NCBI GenBank assembly: GCA_964453645.1
Contig: CAYVRJ010000001.1
Span: 290,577 to 354,576 of the forward strand
Source of the DNA: CAYVRJ01 sp964453645
GTDB taxonomy: Bacteria > Bacillota > Clostridia > Christensenellales > JAWKQI01
Direction: 5' to 3'
DNA: 64,000 nucleotides
Below the pieces are notes generated by a model. It made no database searches. It worked only from the letters and a program-made list of their open reading frames with translations, and was not told the origin of the DNA. Shown here one piece after another: positions 33,998 through 43,525 of this stretch (position 1 is the first letter of the stretch; each line of letters begins with the position of its first letter). The position numbers were made by a program, and so were the translations under genes.

Positions 33998-35487
33998 AAA
34001 AGACGCTTGCTTTTGTGTTAACAACACTGATAGTCTTCGCTGGATTTACAACGTCAAGGCATGCGTTGTCGGATGCGCAATCCGATGCAATTCAAGCGTT
34101 ACTGAATGAAACCTGCCGGCTATCGGGTGTGCCGGGAATGTCTGTTTCCATCATAAACGGGGATGAAACGCTCTACTTTTCTTCCGGTTACGCAGATCGA
34201 GAAAAGGGATTACCTGCCAGTGAAAATACGTTATATGAATTGGCATCGGTGAGTAAAGCGTTTACAGGTTTGGGTATTTTGCTGCTGGAAGAGGAGGGGT
34301 TGCTCTCCATGGCTGACCCCATCCAAAAGTATTTACCTTGGTTTGCGTTAAAGTATCAGGGAAAACCCGTCGATATGGAACGTGTTACGCTGAATCACTT
34401 TTTACACCATACCAGCGGTTTAATCAATGGACGGCACAATAATAACAACATCCCCGAGGGGAATACGCCGGATATGCTGCAAAAAACCGTAGAAATGCTG
34501 ATAGATGCTGAACTGTCGTTCTATCCCGGTGACCGGTATACGTATGGAACTGTCAATTACGACGTGTTGGGTTTGGTGATGGAAGTTGTGTCGGGGCAAA
34601 GTTATGAGCAGTTCATGTTAGAAAAAGTATTTGCGCCCTTGGGGTTGCACCAAACGTATGTGTACAAAGAAGATGCGGGGGATACCGGGCAATTGGCCCA
34701 AGGGTACCGCTCTTCGTTTTTCATAACAACCCCCTATAACGCACCGGACTATGCCGGAAATAAACCCGCAGGTTACATCATCTCTTGCACCAAAGATATG
34801 GCCCGATGGATGGGTATACAGTTGGGGATTGTTCGCGATATACCTGAAATATATAAAAAACTTATCAAAAAGTCCCATCAGGGGGATATGTCTGTTCAAT
34901 CAGTCAACGGAATGTTTTATGGAGCAGGGTGGTCGGTCAATTCCCAGCAAACAATCATCGAACACACAGGGGGGAACCCCACTTTTGCAACCATAGTGGC
35001 CATGCTGCCAAACGAGCGCACAGCCATCTGCCTGCTGACCAATGGGGCAAATACCAATTTAAATATAGTATTAAAAATTAAAGATATATTGGACGGGAAC
35101 CTCACTCAGTCCTATGAGATGAGCAGCACACAAAATCTTGATATCGCCATGTCGTGTGCCACAATGGTTTGCTGCCTGTTGGCTGTTTTATGCTTACTTT
35201 TAGGATTGCGCAGAAAGAAAAGGAATGAGAAGCAGCCCATGACTAAAAAGAATAGAATCACAACTGTGATTTGCCTAATAACCACGGTTGCCCTGAGTAT
35301 ACTGTGCTGGGTTTTCCCAAAATGGATCGGATATGACTGGCAGGTGGTACTTGTTTGGCAAACATATAGTATTTTAACAGCATTCATTTCACTGGCTGTA
35401 CTTTTTGCGTGTATAACATGGTTTGTATATACTTACCGTTATGTAAAAATCCATAGAAATGAAACTGACAAAAGCGTGTTGTTGTGA
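33994..35487 (+). CDS. beta-lactamase-type serine hydrolase, membrane-bound
   Basis: 497 residues from the ATG that overlaps the preceding stop. A signal segment (about 1-22) leads to a class-C beta-lactamase/PBP4-like domain with the SxxK motif SVSK, the YxN motif YGTVNYD and HTGG in the place of KTG. Three membrane helices follow at the C-terminus (about 385-485). Such proteins are esterases, D-peptidases or peptide hydrolases and rarely give drug resistance. It is co-transcribed with the alpha/beta hydrolase. Confidence 0.85.
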   Translation: MKKTLAFVLTTLIVFAGFTTSRHALSDAQSDAIQALLNETCRLSGVPGMSVSIINGDETLYFSSGYADREKGLPASENTLYELASVSKAFTGLGILLLEEEGLLSMADPIQKYLPWFALKYQGKPVDMERVTLNHFLHHTSGLINGRHNNNNIPEGNTPDMLQKTVEMLIDAELSFYPGDRYTYGTVNYDVLGLVMEVVSGQSYEQFMLEKVFAPLGLHQTYVYKEDAGDTGQLAQGYRSSFFITTPYNAPDYAGNKPAGYIISCTKDMARWMGIQLGIVRDIPEIYKKLIKKSHQGDMSVQSVNGMFYGAGWSVNSQQTIIEHTGGNPTFATIVAMLPNERTAICLLTNGANTNLNIVLKIKDILDGNLTQSYEMSSTQNLDIAMSCATMVCCLLAVLCLLLGLRRKKRNEKQPMTKKNRITTVICLITTVALSILCWVFPKWIGYDWQVVLVWQTYSILTAFISLAVLFACITWFVYTYRYVKIHRNETDKSVLL

Positions 35488-35564
35488 TATTAAGGAAATA
35501 CAATATAAACACTGCGAGAACGAAGCTCGAAATGATTTTTAATATAGTATAGGGGTGACAAAAA

Positions 35565-36080
35565 GTGATCATTAGGCAAGAAAGACCGGACGATTATTTG
35601 GAAGTATACGAGTTGGTTAAGCAAGCTTTTGCAACCACTTCCCATAGTGACGGAACAGAGCAAGACTACCTAAACGAAGTTAGAAAAAAGAAGAGTTTTA
35701 TTCCTGAACTCTCTTTTGTTGCTGTTGAAGCGGATACCATTGTTGGCCAAATCGTATTGTACACCATGCAGATAACGTGCGACGATTGGATGGAGAGACA
35801 ACTGGTCATCTCTCCATTATCTGTTCTTCCCTCCCATTTCTGTCGGGGGATTGGGTCTAAGCTGATCGAGACCGGATGCAGGAAAGCAAAGGAATTGGGT
35901 TTTAAGGCAGCTTTCTTATGCGGTGATCCCGCATACTACTCTAAGTTGGGTTTTGTTCCAACACATCAATTCGGAATCTATCACGTAAAAGATACCGATA
36001 GAAATGCCGAATGGTGTATGGTCAAAGAACTTGAACAAGGCTTTTTAAGTGGAATGTGCGGAACCATTGATATTGAGTAG
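35565..36080 (+). CDS. GNAT family N-acetyltransferase (YhbS-like)
   Basis: 171 residues. The start is GTG after AGGGGTGAC. The GNAT acetyl-CoA region is SPLSVLPSHFCRGIGSKLIE, and the C-terminal GDPAYYSKLGFVP motif is that of the YhbS group. The target is unknown. Confidence 0.88.
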   Translation: MIIRQERPDDYLEVYELVKQAFATTSHSDGTEQDYLNEVRKKKSFIPELSFVAVEADTIVGQIVLYTMQITCDDWMERQLVISPLSVLPSHFCRGIGSKLIETGCRKAKELGFKAAFLCGDPAYYSKLGFVPTHQFGIYHVKDTDRNAEWCMVKELEQGFLSGMCGTIDIE

Positions 36081-36134
36081 CAATGGAAATAAAACGGTTT
36101 GGCAGTACTATACTGTCCACTCATGGTGAATTGG

Positions 36135-36740
36135 TCATGAATTTGCTCCTTTAAAGTGCAGAAAGCAAAGAATCCCGATGGGGATAAAGTATACACACCA
36201 AAACTCTAACACCACAACACCGATTAAGTCTGCACCTTGCATGTCCGGTGAAAACACATTCAGCATGGGCATGATAAGGCAAGATATAAAGAATATTCCG
36301 TGGATCATAAAGAGCCGTTTTAACCACTTGTCGATCTTGTTCTTCACCTTGATTGTCAAACCGGCAAAGAAAGTAGAAAGTGCCATAAGTCCATATCCTA
36401 AAAGGTCTAAGCTGAAAAACAACCCGAATTTTTGATAGTCGAGAATTTGCTTCGCTTGATCCGTCAGTGGGTCATTGGCAACTGAGGTAACCTGCGTAAA
36501 GTAAACGATAAGGATAAAAACGCCATATATCGCTGCAAACGCAAGCGAAGTATATGCTGCCGCTTTATTCTCCATCTCGCTGTTTGCGCAAAAAGCACAA
36601 ATCAAGGGAATAAAACTAAATGCAATAAACATGCACACAAGATAACTGCCATAATTCCACGCAAAGATCATACAAATTGCAAAAGCTGCAACAGCACAGA
36701 CATTGACGATTGCGCTGTATTGTCCTATTTTATTGTTCAA
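36135..36740 (-). CDS. hypothetical membrane protein, six helices
   Basis: 201 residues, almost all hydrophobic, with about six membrane segments and short loops. I recognise no family with confidence. It follows the DinB-type gene on the same strand by 2 bases and is therefore probably co-transcribed with it. No signal peptide or catalytic motif is visible. Confidence 0.7.
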   Translation of the reverse strand: MNNKIGQYSAIVNVCAVAAFAICMIFAWNYGSYLVCMFIAFSFIPLICAFCANSEMENKAAAYTSLAFAAIYGVFILIVYFTQVTSVANDPLTDQAKQILDYQKFGLFFSLDLLGYGLMALSTFFAGLTIKVKNKIDKWLKRLFMIHGIFFISCLIMPMLNVFSPDMQGADLIGVVVLEFWCVYFIPIGILCFLHFKGANS

Positions 36741-36742
36741 AA

Positions 36743-37441
36743 TTACTCTCCTTGCTGTTTTAAAATCTGTTCTCTCATGGAAACTGCCTCGTTTAAATGA
36801 ATAACATGATGGTGGGTGAGGGGTAACATCACCAACCCAGCAATCGTTTTATTCCCCCAAAAGTCTTTCAGCCAGATGGAGCTTTTGTGCTGGATTAATC
36901 CACCTTCTAATACAAGGCGCTCAAGGTGCTGGGGGGCGGGCTTCTGCTTTAATCTTTCTGCATCCAAAGAACGGATGATTTCTTGGGTTCTGCGCCCAAC
37001 GGCATCGCTGTATTCTCTCAATTTGTCCTTGTTGATCTGCTGGCTAAATGCAATCATTTCTGTATTGTTCATCGCATTTCCTGTATCCGTTACGCTCATG
37101 TTCAAAGCAACCTTCCATAAATCATCAAAGACCTGGCTGCCCTCATGAATTAAAATATTTGAAACAATATCCTCGATTCGTGTAATATGCCACAGGCACC
37201 AAACAATGGTATTGTCCTTGGATGTGGGTTGAACAGACAATTGTTCATCTGTTAAACCGTTCCATATCCCATCCCAAAACGTTTCAATCTCACTTTCGGG
37301 CAGCATACTTTTAAAGTGCACTTTTGTGTGCATCTGAAGTGCAAGTTCAAGAGCACTTTCGAAATTTTGCTTACTGCGAATCTTTTTCGCTAGTTCTTCA
37401 CGATGGGGTGTCCAATCTCGTTGTTCTTGAAATAAATCCAT
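36743..37441 (-). CDS. DinB-like four-helix metalloprotein
   Basis: 232 residues with the DinB-fold pattern of a four-helix bundle. The metal ligands appear as CLWHITRIED, in the place of the usual first His, and THHHVIHLNEA near the C-terminus. Such proteins are mycothiol- or bacillithiol-type thiol transferases or stress-induced proteins; which one applies cannot be told. It is the first gene of a two-gene unit. Confidence 0.75.
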   Translation of the reverse strand: MDLFQEQRDWTPHREELAKKIRSKQNFESALELALQMHTKVHFKSMLPESEIETFWDGIWNGLTDEQLSVQPTSKDNTIVWCLWHITRIEDIVSNILIHEGSQVFDDLWKVALNMSVTDTGNAMNNTEMIAFSQQINKDKLREYSDAVGRRTQEIIRSLDAERLKQKPAPQHLERLVLEGGLIQHKSSIWLKDFWGNKTIAGLVMLPLTHHHVIHLNEAVSMREQILKQQGE

Positions 37442-37560
37442 AATTACTCCAATCTGGATTTCATGGTGTATACCGAATCCCGTCTTTTTCTGCTCGCTTT
37501 AATCATACATGTATTTTACCACAATCATTCCCTCTTGTCTGCATCGCTGTAAATAAAGAA

Positions 37561-37649
37561 GCGGGATAACTCCCGCCTCCATAGATTCACTTTAGTTATA
37601 CTGATTTCCCAACTTTGGAGGGGGCTGCCAACCTACCAACCCCCTCCAA
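37561..37649. terminator. two hairpins between lipoprotein and DinB-like genes
   Basis: GCGGGA-TAAC-TCCCGC lies at 37561-37576. A stronger hairpin has TTGGAGGGGG (37615-37624) pairing with CCCCCTCCAA (37640-37649) over a 15-base loop. They lie downstream of the lipoprotein gene on the minus strand and upstream of the DinB-like gene. The second is the likely transcript end; neither has a clean T run. Confidence 0.5.
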
Positions 37650-37718
37650 TCTTTAATTTCTGTATTATATATATGATTAGATTTAGTATTCATAGAATTT
37701 TTAAAAAGCGTAAAAATA

Positions 37719-38402
37719 CTATTTTAAAAACTTTGTAATTGAATCTAAAATAGTAAAATCATCAATTTGCTCTAAAATATCTATAGTGAGTAGTTCCTCC
37801 TCATTTTGATATTTAGCAATAATGTCTTTTACAAAATCCTCTTGGTCTTTGTCAAGAAATTTGACCCAAGATATTATTTCTTTAGCTTCAATCAAACTTG
37901 AATTATAATAATCATATATAGATTTACAATCAAATAAAATCTGTTGTCTTTTTCTGTAGATTGAACCTGCACTTTCCACAACTTTATATTTAGGGTCATT
38001 AATATATGTTAATGAATTGTAGTTATATTTAAATAATATTTGAATATGCTTGGATTGCAAGTTATTTCGATTTTTAAGTATATCAGTTGTAGTCTTTTTA
38101 AATAATTCGATTTCTGCATTTGGATCTTCACTATCTTTAATAATAATATCACATTCTATATCTTTATATAAATCTATAAATTTACTAATATCATCACTTA
38201 ATTTAAAACCTCTAGCAGTGTTTTCGTCTTCAGCCATTTTGATGTCACCTAGAGTTGGATCTGTGTTTACATTACGTGAAATTACATCGCCTTTATAAAA
38301 ATTGAAATCTTCCATTCCCAATGGTCCGCCCGAGATCACTGCCGGGGCCGAACATCCAAATGCAAACAATAATAATAAAAAGATAATAGCAATTTTTTTC
38401 AT
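37719..38402 (-). CDS. hypothetical lipoprotein
   Basis: 227 residues from the ATG at 38402, which has GGAGGATTATC upstream; a longer frame to 38462 lacks a ribosome binding site. The N-terminus is a lipoprotein signal (KKIAIIFLLLLFAFGCSAP), with the Cys at residue 17. The mature part is Asp/Glu/Lys-rich and mostly helical, with no recognised domain. It lies downstream of the RsgI-like gene on the same strand, with a gap of about 240 bases. The base composition is AT-richer than its neighbours, which suggests a different origin. Confidence 0.7.
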   Translation of the reverse strand: MKKIAIIFLLLLFAFGCSAPAVISGGPLGMEDFNFYKGDVISRNVNTDPTLGDIKMAEDENTARGFKLSDDISKFIDLYKDIECDIIIKDSEDPNAEIELFKKTTTDILKNRNNLQSKHIQILFKYNYNSLTYINDPKYKVVESAGSIYRKRQQILFDCKSIYDYYNSSLIEAKEIISWVKFLDKDQEDFVKDIIAKYQNEEELLTIDILEQIDDFTILDSITKFLK

Positions 38403-38643
38403 ATGATAATCCTCCATTAAATAATCAAATTTACCGCAACGCCTCCACTTTGCCATCAACAAATATTGGCAGACAATGATTTCGTTACTATTATAAAGAC
38501 TCGTTCGAAATAGGGGATAAGAAGTTGCGAAATAATACTTTCTTTTATTAATACCCTTTTGCTGTGCAGGATTCTGCTTACCATTATAATGGCGATTTCA
38601 CCACCTGTCAACACTTGGTCGCCTGCTAACCCTTCTGTATATA

Positions 38644-40542
38644 TCACTCCACGATCAGCTTAAAACAGGACTCTACTCCCACAAATTCTCTTTCGTTTGT
38701 TACTGTATCATGGATACCGTGTTTTAACATCACCATGCCGACGTAATATAAACCCCTTTGTAGTTGCTTTAGTCTATCGAGTTCTGCGTTATCATCGATC
38801 TGCTCGTAATTCTCGTTGTATATTGACATTTTGGAGAATGTGATTTCAAAGGGAGAATTCCATGCAAAATCGTTGCCGAAAAAGACCGTTGGCAGAATAT
38901 CTGAGATTTGCGCCAACTGGTCGCCTAGCGGAACACCCTCGGAGTATATAAAGCCAGTGCCCTTCTCATAATTAAGAATTTTAGAGTTCGCAGGAATTTC
39001 ATATGGAATCACCGTTTGCCCATTTGAATGAATTAAAATAAACGTGCTTATTAGCCTAGATGGAGTATTGTCAGTCTGTATATTAATTTGCATACGCATA
39101 CCCGCTTCACTGGTGAAGCCCGCTATTCCGTCTTGGTAGATCACCTTGCCAATAGTCTCAACCCTTGATTCACCCTCGACAAAATCATCGTGCACAATAA
39201 CGGGTATAAACCCCGAAACCTCGCAAAGATAAGTAGCTTCTTCTTCGGATAGACCCATTAAATTGGGCACAACCGCCCAATACCTAAGCATAAGCCGTTC
39301 TTCTGCACCATCGGGCGAAAACGCAAGCTGCATGATTTTCATCTGGGTTTTTGTAATATCGCTCAGTTCTTTATTCAGCCTTGTATTTAACAAGTCCGAT
39401 AGCGAATAAACAGACGGTTCATTTATAACAGCATCTTTTGAAGGTACGATCCTGAGCGTATCCTTTTCGTTAACCGGCTGCACTTCAAGCTTAAGCCGTG
39501 CTTCCATGAGCATCAGTGAAACAAGCTCTTTGGTCTGCTGGTATTGATTTTGTGTGCAGCCATTTATATCGAGAACAACTTGCCCAGGCATATCGTTTGT
39601 AATATACCCCTTTTCAATTAAAGAATGGATCATTTGCAACGTAGCAGTATGTAACCAATCGCTTGCGGTGTCAAAATCAACGATCTGGCTTGCCTGAAAT
39701 TTTCCTCCGTTTTTAATGTTTAAATAAACATCAGAGACTTCAGAGTATCCATGTTGGAAAACCCGATCTCCACCTTCAACGTCCCTCCAACCGATCTCTT
39801 CCGGTGTGTTCACTTTTCCGGTCAGCTCATATTCAATCTCCATATAGGTTGGAAGGTTATTCGGGTCAGCATCGGGCAGGGCATTTTCATCTGGGTCAAG
39901 TTCTTCACCTTTTTTAAGCACGATTTCTAGCTGTTGTTCGCCTGTTTGTATAGGTTCTATATTAAGTTCGTATCGCTCTGCAGCCGATTGAATCGTTGCA
40001 GACATCACTTCCAACAAATTCATCTGTCCTGTTTCACCGCTAACAGAAAGGAGGATGTTTTTATCAATGCTATTGACCGTTATATAATTATTTTCAATCA
40101 GCTTGTTCACAACGACAATGGTTGCGTTTTCAAAACTAAATCCAGTAAAATCTATTCCGTCTATTAGCGCTGCGCCATCTTCATTTTTTCCTGTTACGCT
40201 GAGTATCATTGCATTTGCATCCACCTGAAATTCTATTTCGGGGTTTAAACTGAGAAGCACTGTTGCATAAGCAGGGTTTGTTCCCTGAATCGGCTGTGCG
40301 AGGCTTATGGAAGGGGGCACAATAGGTGGGGTGTTCGTCACATTGGAGGGTTGCGTTGTGTTCAACCAAACAAGGCCAACGAGCAATAAACAGGCAGTGG
40401 CAACCGCTGCTACAATGACGGCAGTTATTTTGCGATATCTTTTGTGCCGCAAAGAATGCGCAGTAGTAGGCACGTCTTTGAGTGCAGCTGCCCTTAACTC
40501 TTTGGACATATATGTTTTATCCAACGACTGTTTTTTGCTCAT
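38644..40542 (-). CDS. RsgI-like anti-sigma membrane protein with PASTA domain
   Basis: 632 residues from the ATG at 40542 (GGAGGTGCAAAG upstream). A basic cytoplasmic segment of about 45 residues is followed by one membrane helix (about 46-64) and a large external part. The external part begins with the RsgI-type motif LLSLNPEIEFQVDANAMILS and ends with a PASTA domain (VPNLMGLSEEEATYLCEVSG) and a C-terminal beta domain. RsgI proteins bind SigI-type sigma factors inside and sense polymers outside; PASTA domains bind peptidoglycan. The usual N-terminal RsgI domain is not recognisable and no sigI gene lies beside it, so it is an orphan. Confidence 0.7.
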   Translation of the reverse strand: MSKKQSLDKTYMSKELRAAALKDVPTTAHSLRHKRYRKITAVIVAAVATACLLLVGLVWLNTTQPSNVTNTPPIVPPSISLAQPIQGTNPAYATVLLSLNPEIEFQVDANAMILSVTGKNEDGAALIDGIDFTGFSFENATIVVVNKLIENNYITVNSIDKNILLSVSGETGQMNLLEVMSATIQSAAERYELNIEPIQTGEQQLEIVLKKGEELDPDENALPDADPNNLPTYMEIEYELTGKVNTPEEIGWRDVEGGDRVFQHGYSEVSDVYLNIKNGGKFQASQIVDFDTASDWLHTATLQMIHSLIEKGYITNDMPGQVVLDINGCTQNQYQQTKELVSLMLMEARLKLEVQPVNEKDTLRIVPSKDAVINEPSVYSLSDLLNTRLNKELSDITKTQMKIMQLAFSPDGAEERLMLRYWAVVPNLMGLSEEEATYLCEVSGFIPVIVHDDFVEGESRVETIGKVIYQDGIAGFTSEAGMRMQINIQTDNTPSRLISTFILIHSNGQTVIPYEIPANSKILNYEKGTGFIYSEGVPLGDQLAQISDILPTVFFGNDFAWNSPFEITFSKMSIYNENYEQIDDNAELDRLKQLQRGLYYVGMVMLKHGIHDTVTNEREFVGVESCFKLIVE

Positions 40543-40910
40543 CTTTGCACCTCCGTTAAAATGTCTTTTAAAAGCTTTCATCTTTTTGCAGAATACGTTT
40601 GAGATGGTCAAATCCTTAAGTTTTATTTTAGCATAATTAAGGGTTTCATGCACTTGATTATTTATTTGTTGTTATTATCAGTAGTAAAACCTAAGATTGC
40701 GCTACAACAGTATTTCATGTTATGATGATTATATGAAAAATATTGACAGACGTTATGCTGATGATAAGAATAGGACTGATATAACAATTGAAAAAGTTTT
40801 AAAGAACCGCTAAAAAATATTTCGTCTTAAACAAGTCATACTGTTGTCGTGTTCGCTATGCTAATATAAAGAATGTGAATATAATAAGCACAATGAAATG
40901 GAGGGAATTT
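40543..40910. promoter_or_regulatory. 368-base intergenic region with two palindromic boxes
   Basis: The divergent region between the RsgI-like gene and the DJ-1 gene holds the palindromic boxes CTACA-ACAGTA-TTTCA (40702-40717) and AGTCA-TACTGT-TGTCG (40834-40849). An extended -10 (TATGAT, 40721-40726) follows the first box, and TTGTCG (40844-40849) in the second resembles a -35 for the DJ-1 gene. A 26-codon frame (40733-40813) lies between them but is not convincing as a gene. Confidence 0.45.
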
Positions 40911-41549
40911 ATGTACACAGTCTATGTTTACGTTCTCGATACTTTAGCCGATTGGGAGTTGGGTTATGTTACTTCCGAGCTGAATTCCGGTCGATTTTTC
41001 AAACAGGGTGAGCAACGTGTATCAATTAAAACGGTTAGTGATTCTAAAGAGCCAATAAAAACAATGGGGGGGATGACCATACTACCCGATTGTTTAATTG
41101 ATGATATTGTGGTGAGCAAAACAAGCGTGTTACTATTACCGGGGGCAGATACGTGGAACGATCCAAAGCATGTCCCCATCATCGAAAAGGCAAGTCAATT
41201 TCTCTCTTTAGGCGCTACGGTGTGCGCAATCTGTGGGGCCACTGCTGCGCTTGCCAACTTTGGTCTATTGGATATGCGTCCGCATACCAGTAATGGACCG
41301 GGATTTCTTGAAATGTTTTCTCCCAGTTATAAAGGGCAAAGTTTTTATATAGACAAGCCATCAGTAGCAGATAACAACCTGATTACTGCAAGTTGCACAG
41401 GGGCTTTGTTGTGGGCAAAACAAATTATTGAGTTCTTAGGTGTTTTTCAATCAAACACGCTGGAATCTTGGTATGACTATTTTAGTACGGGTGAGCCGAA
41501 ACATTTCTTTACCCTCATGCAAACTTTGCCATCTAACAATGAAACCTAA
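40911..41549 (+). CDS. DJ-1/PfpI family protein
   Basis: 212 residues from the ATG at 40911, which is preceded by GGAGGGAATTT; the in-frame ATG at 40875 lacks a site. The class I glutamine amidotransferase-like fold has the nucleophile elbow ATVCAICGATAALA, whose Cys-Gly pair fits the DJ-1/PfpI family. Members are glyoxalases, deglycases, chaperones or proteases; YdeA-like proteins are the closest in outline. A stress role is likely. Confidence 0.85.
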   Translation: MYTVYVYVLDTLADWELGYVTSELNSGRFFKQGEQRVSIKTVSDSKEPIKTMGGMTILPDCLIDDIVVSKTSVLLLPGADTWNDPKHVPIIEKASQFLSLGATVCAICGATAALANFGLLDMRPHTSNGPGFLEMFSPSYKGQSFYIDKPSVADNNLITASCTGALLWAKQIIEFLGVFQSNTLESWYDYFSTGEPKHFFTLMQTLPSNNET

Positions 41550-41748
41550 TCCCATAAAAAAGACTGCGTGGATCTCATGCTCTTATTTGTATTACAATTC
41601 ACGCAACCTTTACACCAATTTTACTGAGTTTTGCTTGTATGAGCCAATAAAATATCGTACACTATGAGCAGATAGAAATAATTTTTTCATTCTTCCTCCC
41701 TATAATGATGTCTGCTTAGGCAGACATTTTACTTTTGAAAGGAGCAGT

Positions 41749-42183
41749 ATGGACTTAACAATACGACAAGCCGAACAAAGGGACATAAGCTATATCTATA
41801 ATTTAAATAAAGCTGAATTCAATCCTGATTTAAAAATAGAGCAAGTACGTGAGAATTTTGATTTTCTACTTCAATCAAAGTATGATTACCTTGCCGTTTG
41901 CGAAGATAACTGGGTTTTTACGGGGTATATCCATATTCGAGCGCATATCACAACATTTATGCCTGAGCTTGCATATATCGTCTCTTTTGCAGTAAAACCG
42001 GAATACAGGGATTATGGGATTGGCAAAGCGCTTTTGACCCATGCAGAAAATTGGGCAATAGAGCTAGATTTAAAAGGTGTCACGTTCGTTTCGGGTTATG
42101 ACAGAGAAAAAGCGCACGGCTTTTACCGTGCGTTAGGGTATACAGACCGAAAGGATCAAAAGAGCTTTATTAAATACTTTTAA
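41749..42183 (+). CDS. GNAT family N-acetyltransferase
   Basis: 144 residues. The acetyl-CoA loop is FAVKPEYRDYGIGKALLTHA, followed by the C-terminal YDREKAHGFYRALGY motif. The start ATG has GAAAGGAGCAGT before it. It converges with the phosphonate operon and overlaps its last gene by 14 bases. The target is unknown. Confidence 0.88.
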   Translation: MDLTIRQAEQRDISYIYNLNKAEFNPDLKIEQVRENFDFLLQSKYDYLAVCEDNWVFTGYIHIRAHITTFMPELAYIVSFAVKPEYRDYGIGKALLTHAENWAIELDLKGVTFVSGYDREKAHGFYRALGYTDRKDQKSFIKYF

Positions 42184-43525
42184 GACAACGATGAATTGAT
42201 GTCTTTAGAATGTCCACTGCCCGGTAAAGCTCTGTTTCAGTAACTGTGAGTGCAGGGAACAAGTCGATCACATTCCCTTTGCCAACTTTGAGCGATAAGC
42301 CATTTTTGAGGCACTCGTACATCACCCTATCTGCAAGCTGATAGTGGGGCTCTTTTGTGCCCTTATTCGTCACCAACTCCACTGCTTGCATAAGGCCAAT
42401 GGCACGAATATGCCCGAGTTCTGAAAAATCCCCTAGCTCGGAAAACAGCAAAGCTTTTAGGTATTCTCCCTTCTCAACCGTTTTATTTAACAGATCATTT
42501 TTTTCAATATACCCGATGGCTGCCAATGCCGCAGCAGCAGACACGGGGTTTTTCTCATGGGTGTAGTGGCCGATGCTCATCTTTGCAGCAACATTTAGCT
42601 CTTCCTTAGCAATAATAGCTGCAAGGGGCATAATGCCACCACCTAAGCTTTTGCCACTGATAAGGATATCAGGGGTAACGCCAAAGTGCTGCCAAGCAAA
42701 CCATTTGCCCGTTCTGCCCATGCTGATGGCCGTTTCATCAAAGATCAGTAAAGCACCGTGTTTGTCACAAATGCTACGCAACGTTTGGTAATATTCCGCA
42801 GGGGGAATTTGAACATCGGTGTTGCGAATGGTTTCGATGATAACCGCACCCACATCGCCCTCGTTTTCCATGGCGTAATCCAGATATTTCAGGCATTTAA
42901 GCCCGCAAGAATGACACTCCCCAAAAGGGCAGCGATAGGAGTTATACGCCATAAAATGTTCACATCCGGGCAGTAGAGGGCCGATGCCTGCACGGAAAAT
43001 GCTCTCTCCTCCAACGGAGATGGCATCTAGCGATGCGCCGTGGAAACTTTCCCAGCTTGAAAAGACCTTGTGCCTGCCCGTTGCAACTCGTGCTAGTTTA
43101 AGTGCCATTCCCACTGCGCTTGTGCCGCCTGTTGAGAAAAGCACTCTTGTAAGCTTCCTGTCCGTCATCTCCACTAACTTTTCGGCAAGTTCAATGCTCC
43201 TTTCATTCGTATATCTGCGGGTGCAGAAGGGAAGTTCATCAAGCTGTTCTTTGATCGCTGCAATGACATCGGGGTTTGAAAACCCTGCTTGATGTGCGTT
43301 GTTGCCGTGAAAATCCAAGTATTCACGATCCTCAATATCTGTAATGGTCGTGCTGTTGCAGGATTTTAGCACATTGAGGCAAGGTGTGGATAGCGCTTGA
43401 TGGATAAACACATCTGCATCTCTTTCAAGAACTGCCCGGGTAGTTACACTCAAATGTTCCTCCGCCCACTGTTTTCTGAGCGGAGAAAAGTTTACATCCC
43501 CTTCAGCAAAAAATCTTTCAATCAT
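42170..43525 (-). CDS. pbfA: class III PLP enzyme, PbfA-like hydroxy-aminoethylphosphonate lyase
   Basis: 451 residues of the class III aminotransferase fold. Residues EFHGNNAHQAGFSNP-like at the N-terminus, LFSTGGTSAVGMALKLARVA, the PLP-pocket Asp in LLIFDETAISMGRTG and the lysine in LISGKSLGGG are all visible. In operons with phnX/phnW this group is known as (R)-1-hydroxy-2-aminoethylphosphonate ammonia-lyase, which feeds phosphonoacetaldehyde to PhnX. Its start overlaps the upstream fusion gene by 8 bases. The family is certain; the lyase function rests on context. Confidence 0.75.
   Translation of the reverse strand: MIERFFAEGDVNFSPLRKQWAEEHLSVTTRAVLERDADVFIHQALSTPCLNVLKSCNSTTITDIEDREYLDFHGNNAHQAGFSNPDVIAAIKEQLDELPFCTRRYTNERSIELAEKLVEMTDRKLTRVLFSTGGTSAVGMALKLARVATGRHKVFSSWESFHGASLDAISVGGESIFRAGIGPLLPGCEHFMAYNSYRCPFGECHSCGLKCLKYLDYAMENEGDVGAVIIETIRNTDVQIPPAEYYQTLRSICDKHGALLIFDETAISMGRTGKWFAWQHFGVTPDILISGKSLGGGIMPLAAIIAKEELNVAAKMSIGHYTHEKNPVSAAAALAAIGYIEKNDLLNKTVEKGEYLKALLFSELGDFSELGHIRAIGLMQAVELVTNKGTKEPHYQLADRVMYECLKNGLSLKVGKGNVIDLFPALTVTETELYRAVDILKTSIHRCLKSI

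Noticed and set aside
38456..38647. 63-codon frame on the minus strand whose GTG overlaps the stop of the RsgI-like gene
   Set aside because: The overlap looks like coupling, but no ribosome binding site is visible and the sequence shows no domain, so a gene cannot be supported.
40733..40813. 26-codon frame (KNIDRRYADDKNRTDITIEK) after a palindromic box and a -10-like sequence
   Set aside because: It might be a leader peptide or a TetR-type N-terminal remnant, but it lacks a ribosome binding site and is too short to judge.
24500..42183. Genomic island or prophage border in the accessory region
   Set aside because: Despite two tRNA genes at its left side there is no integrase, transposase or direct repeat of the tRNA 3' end that I can see.
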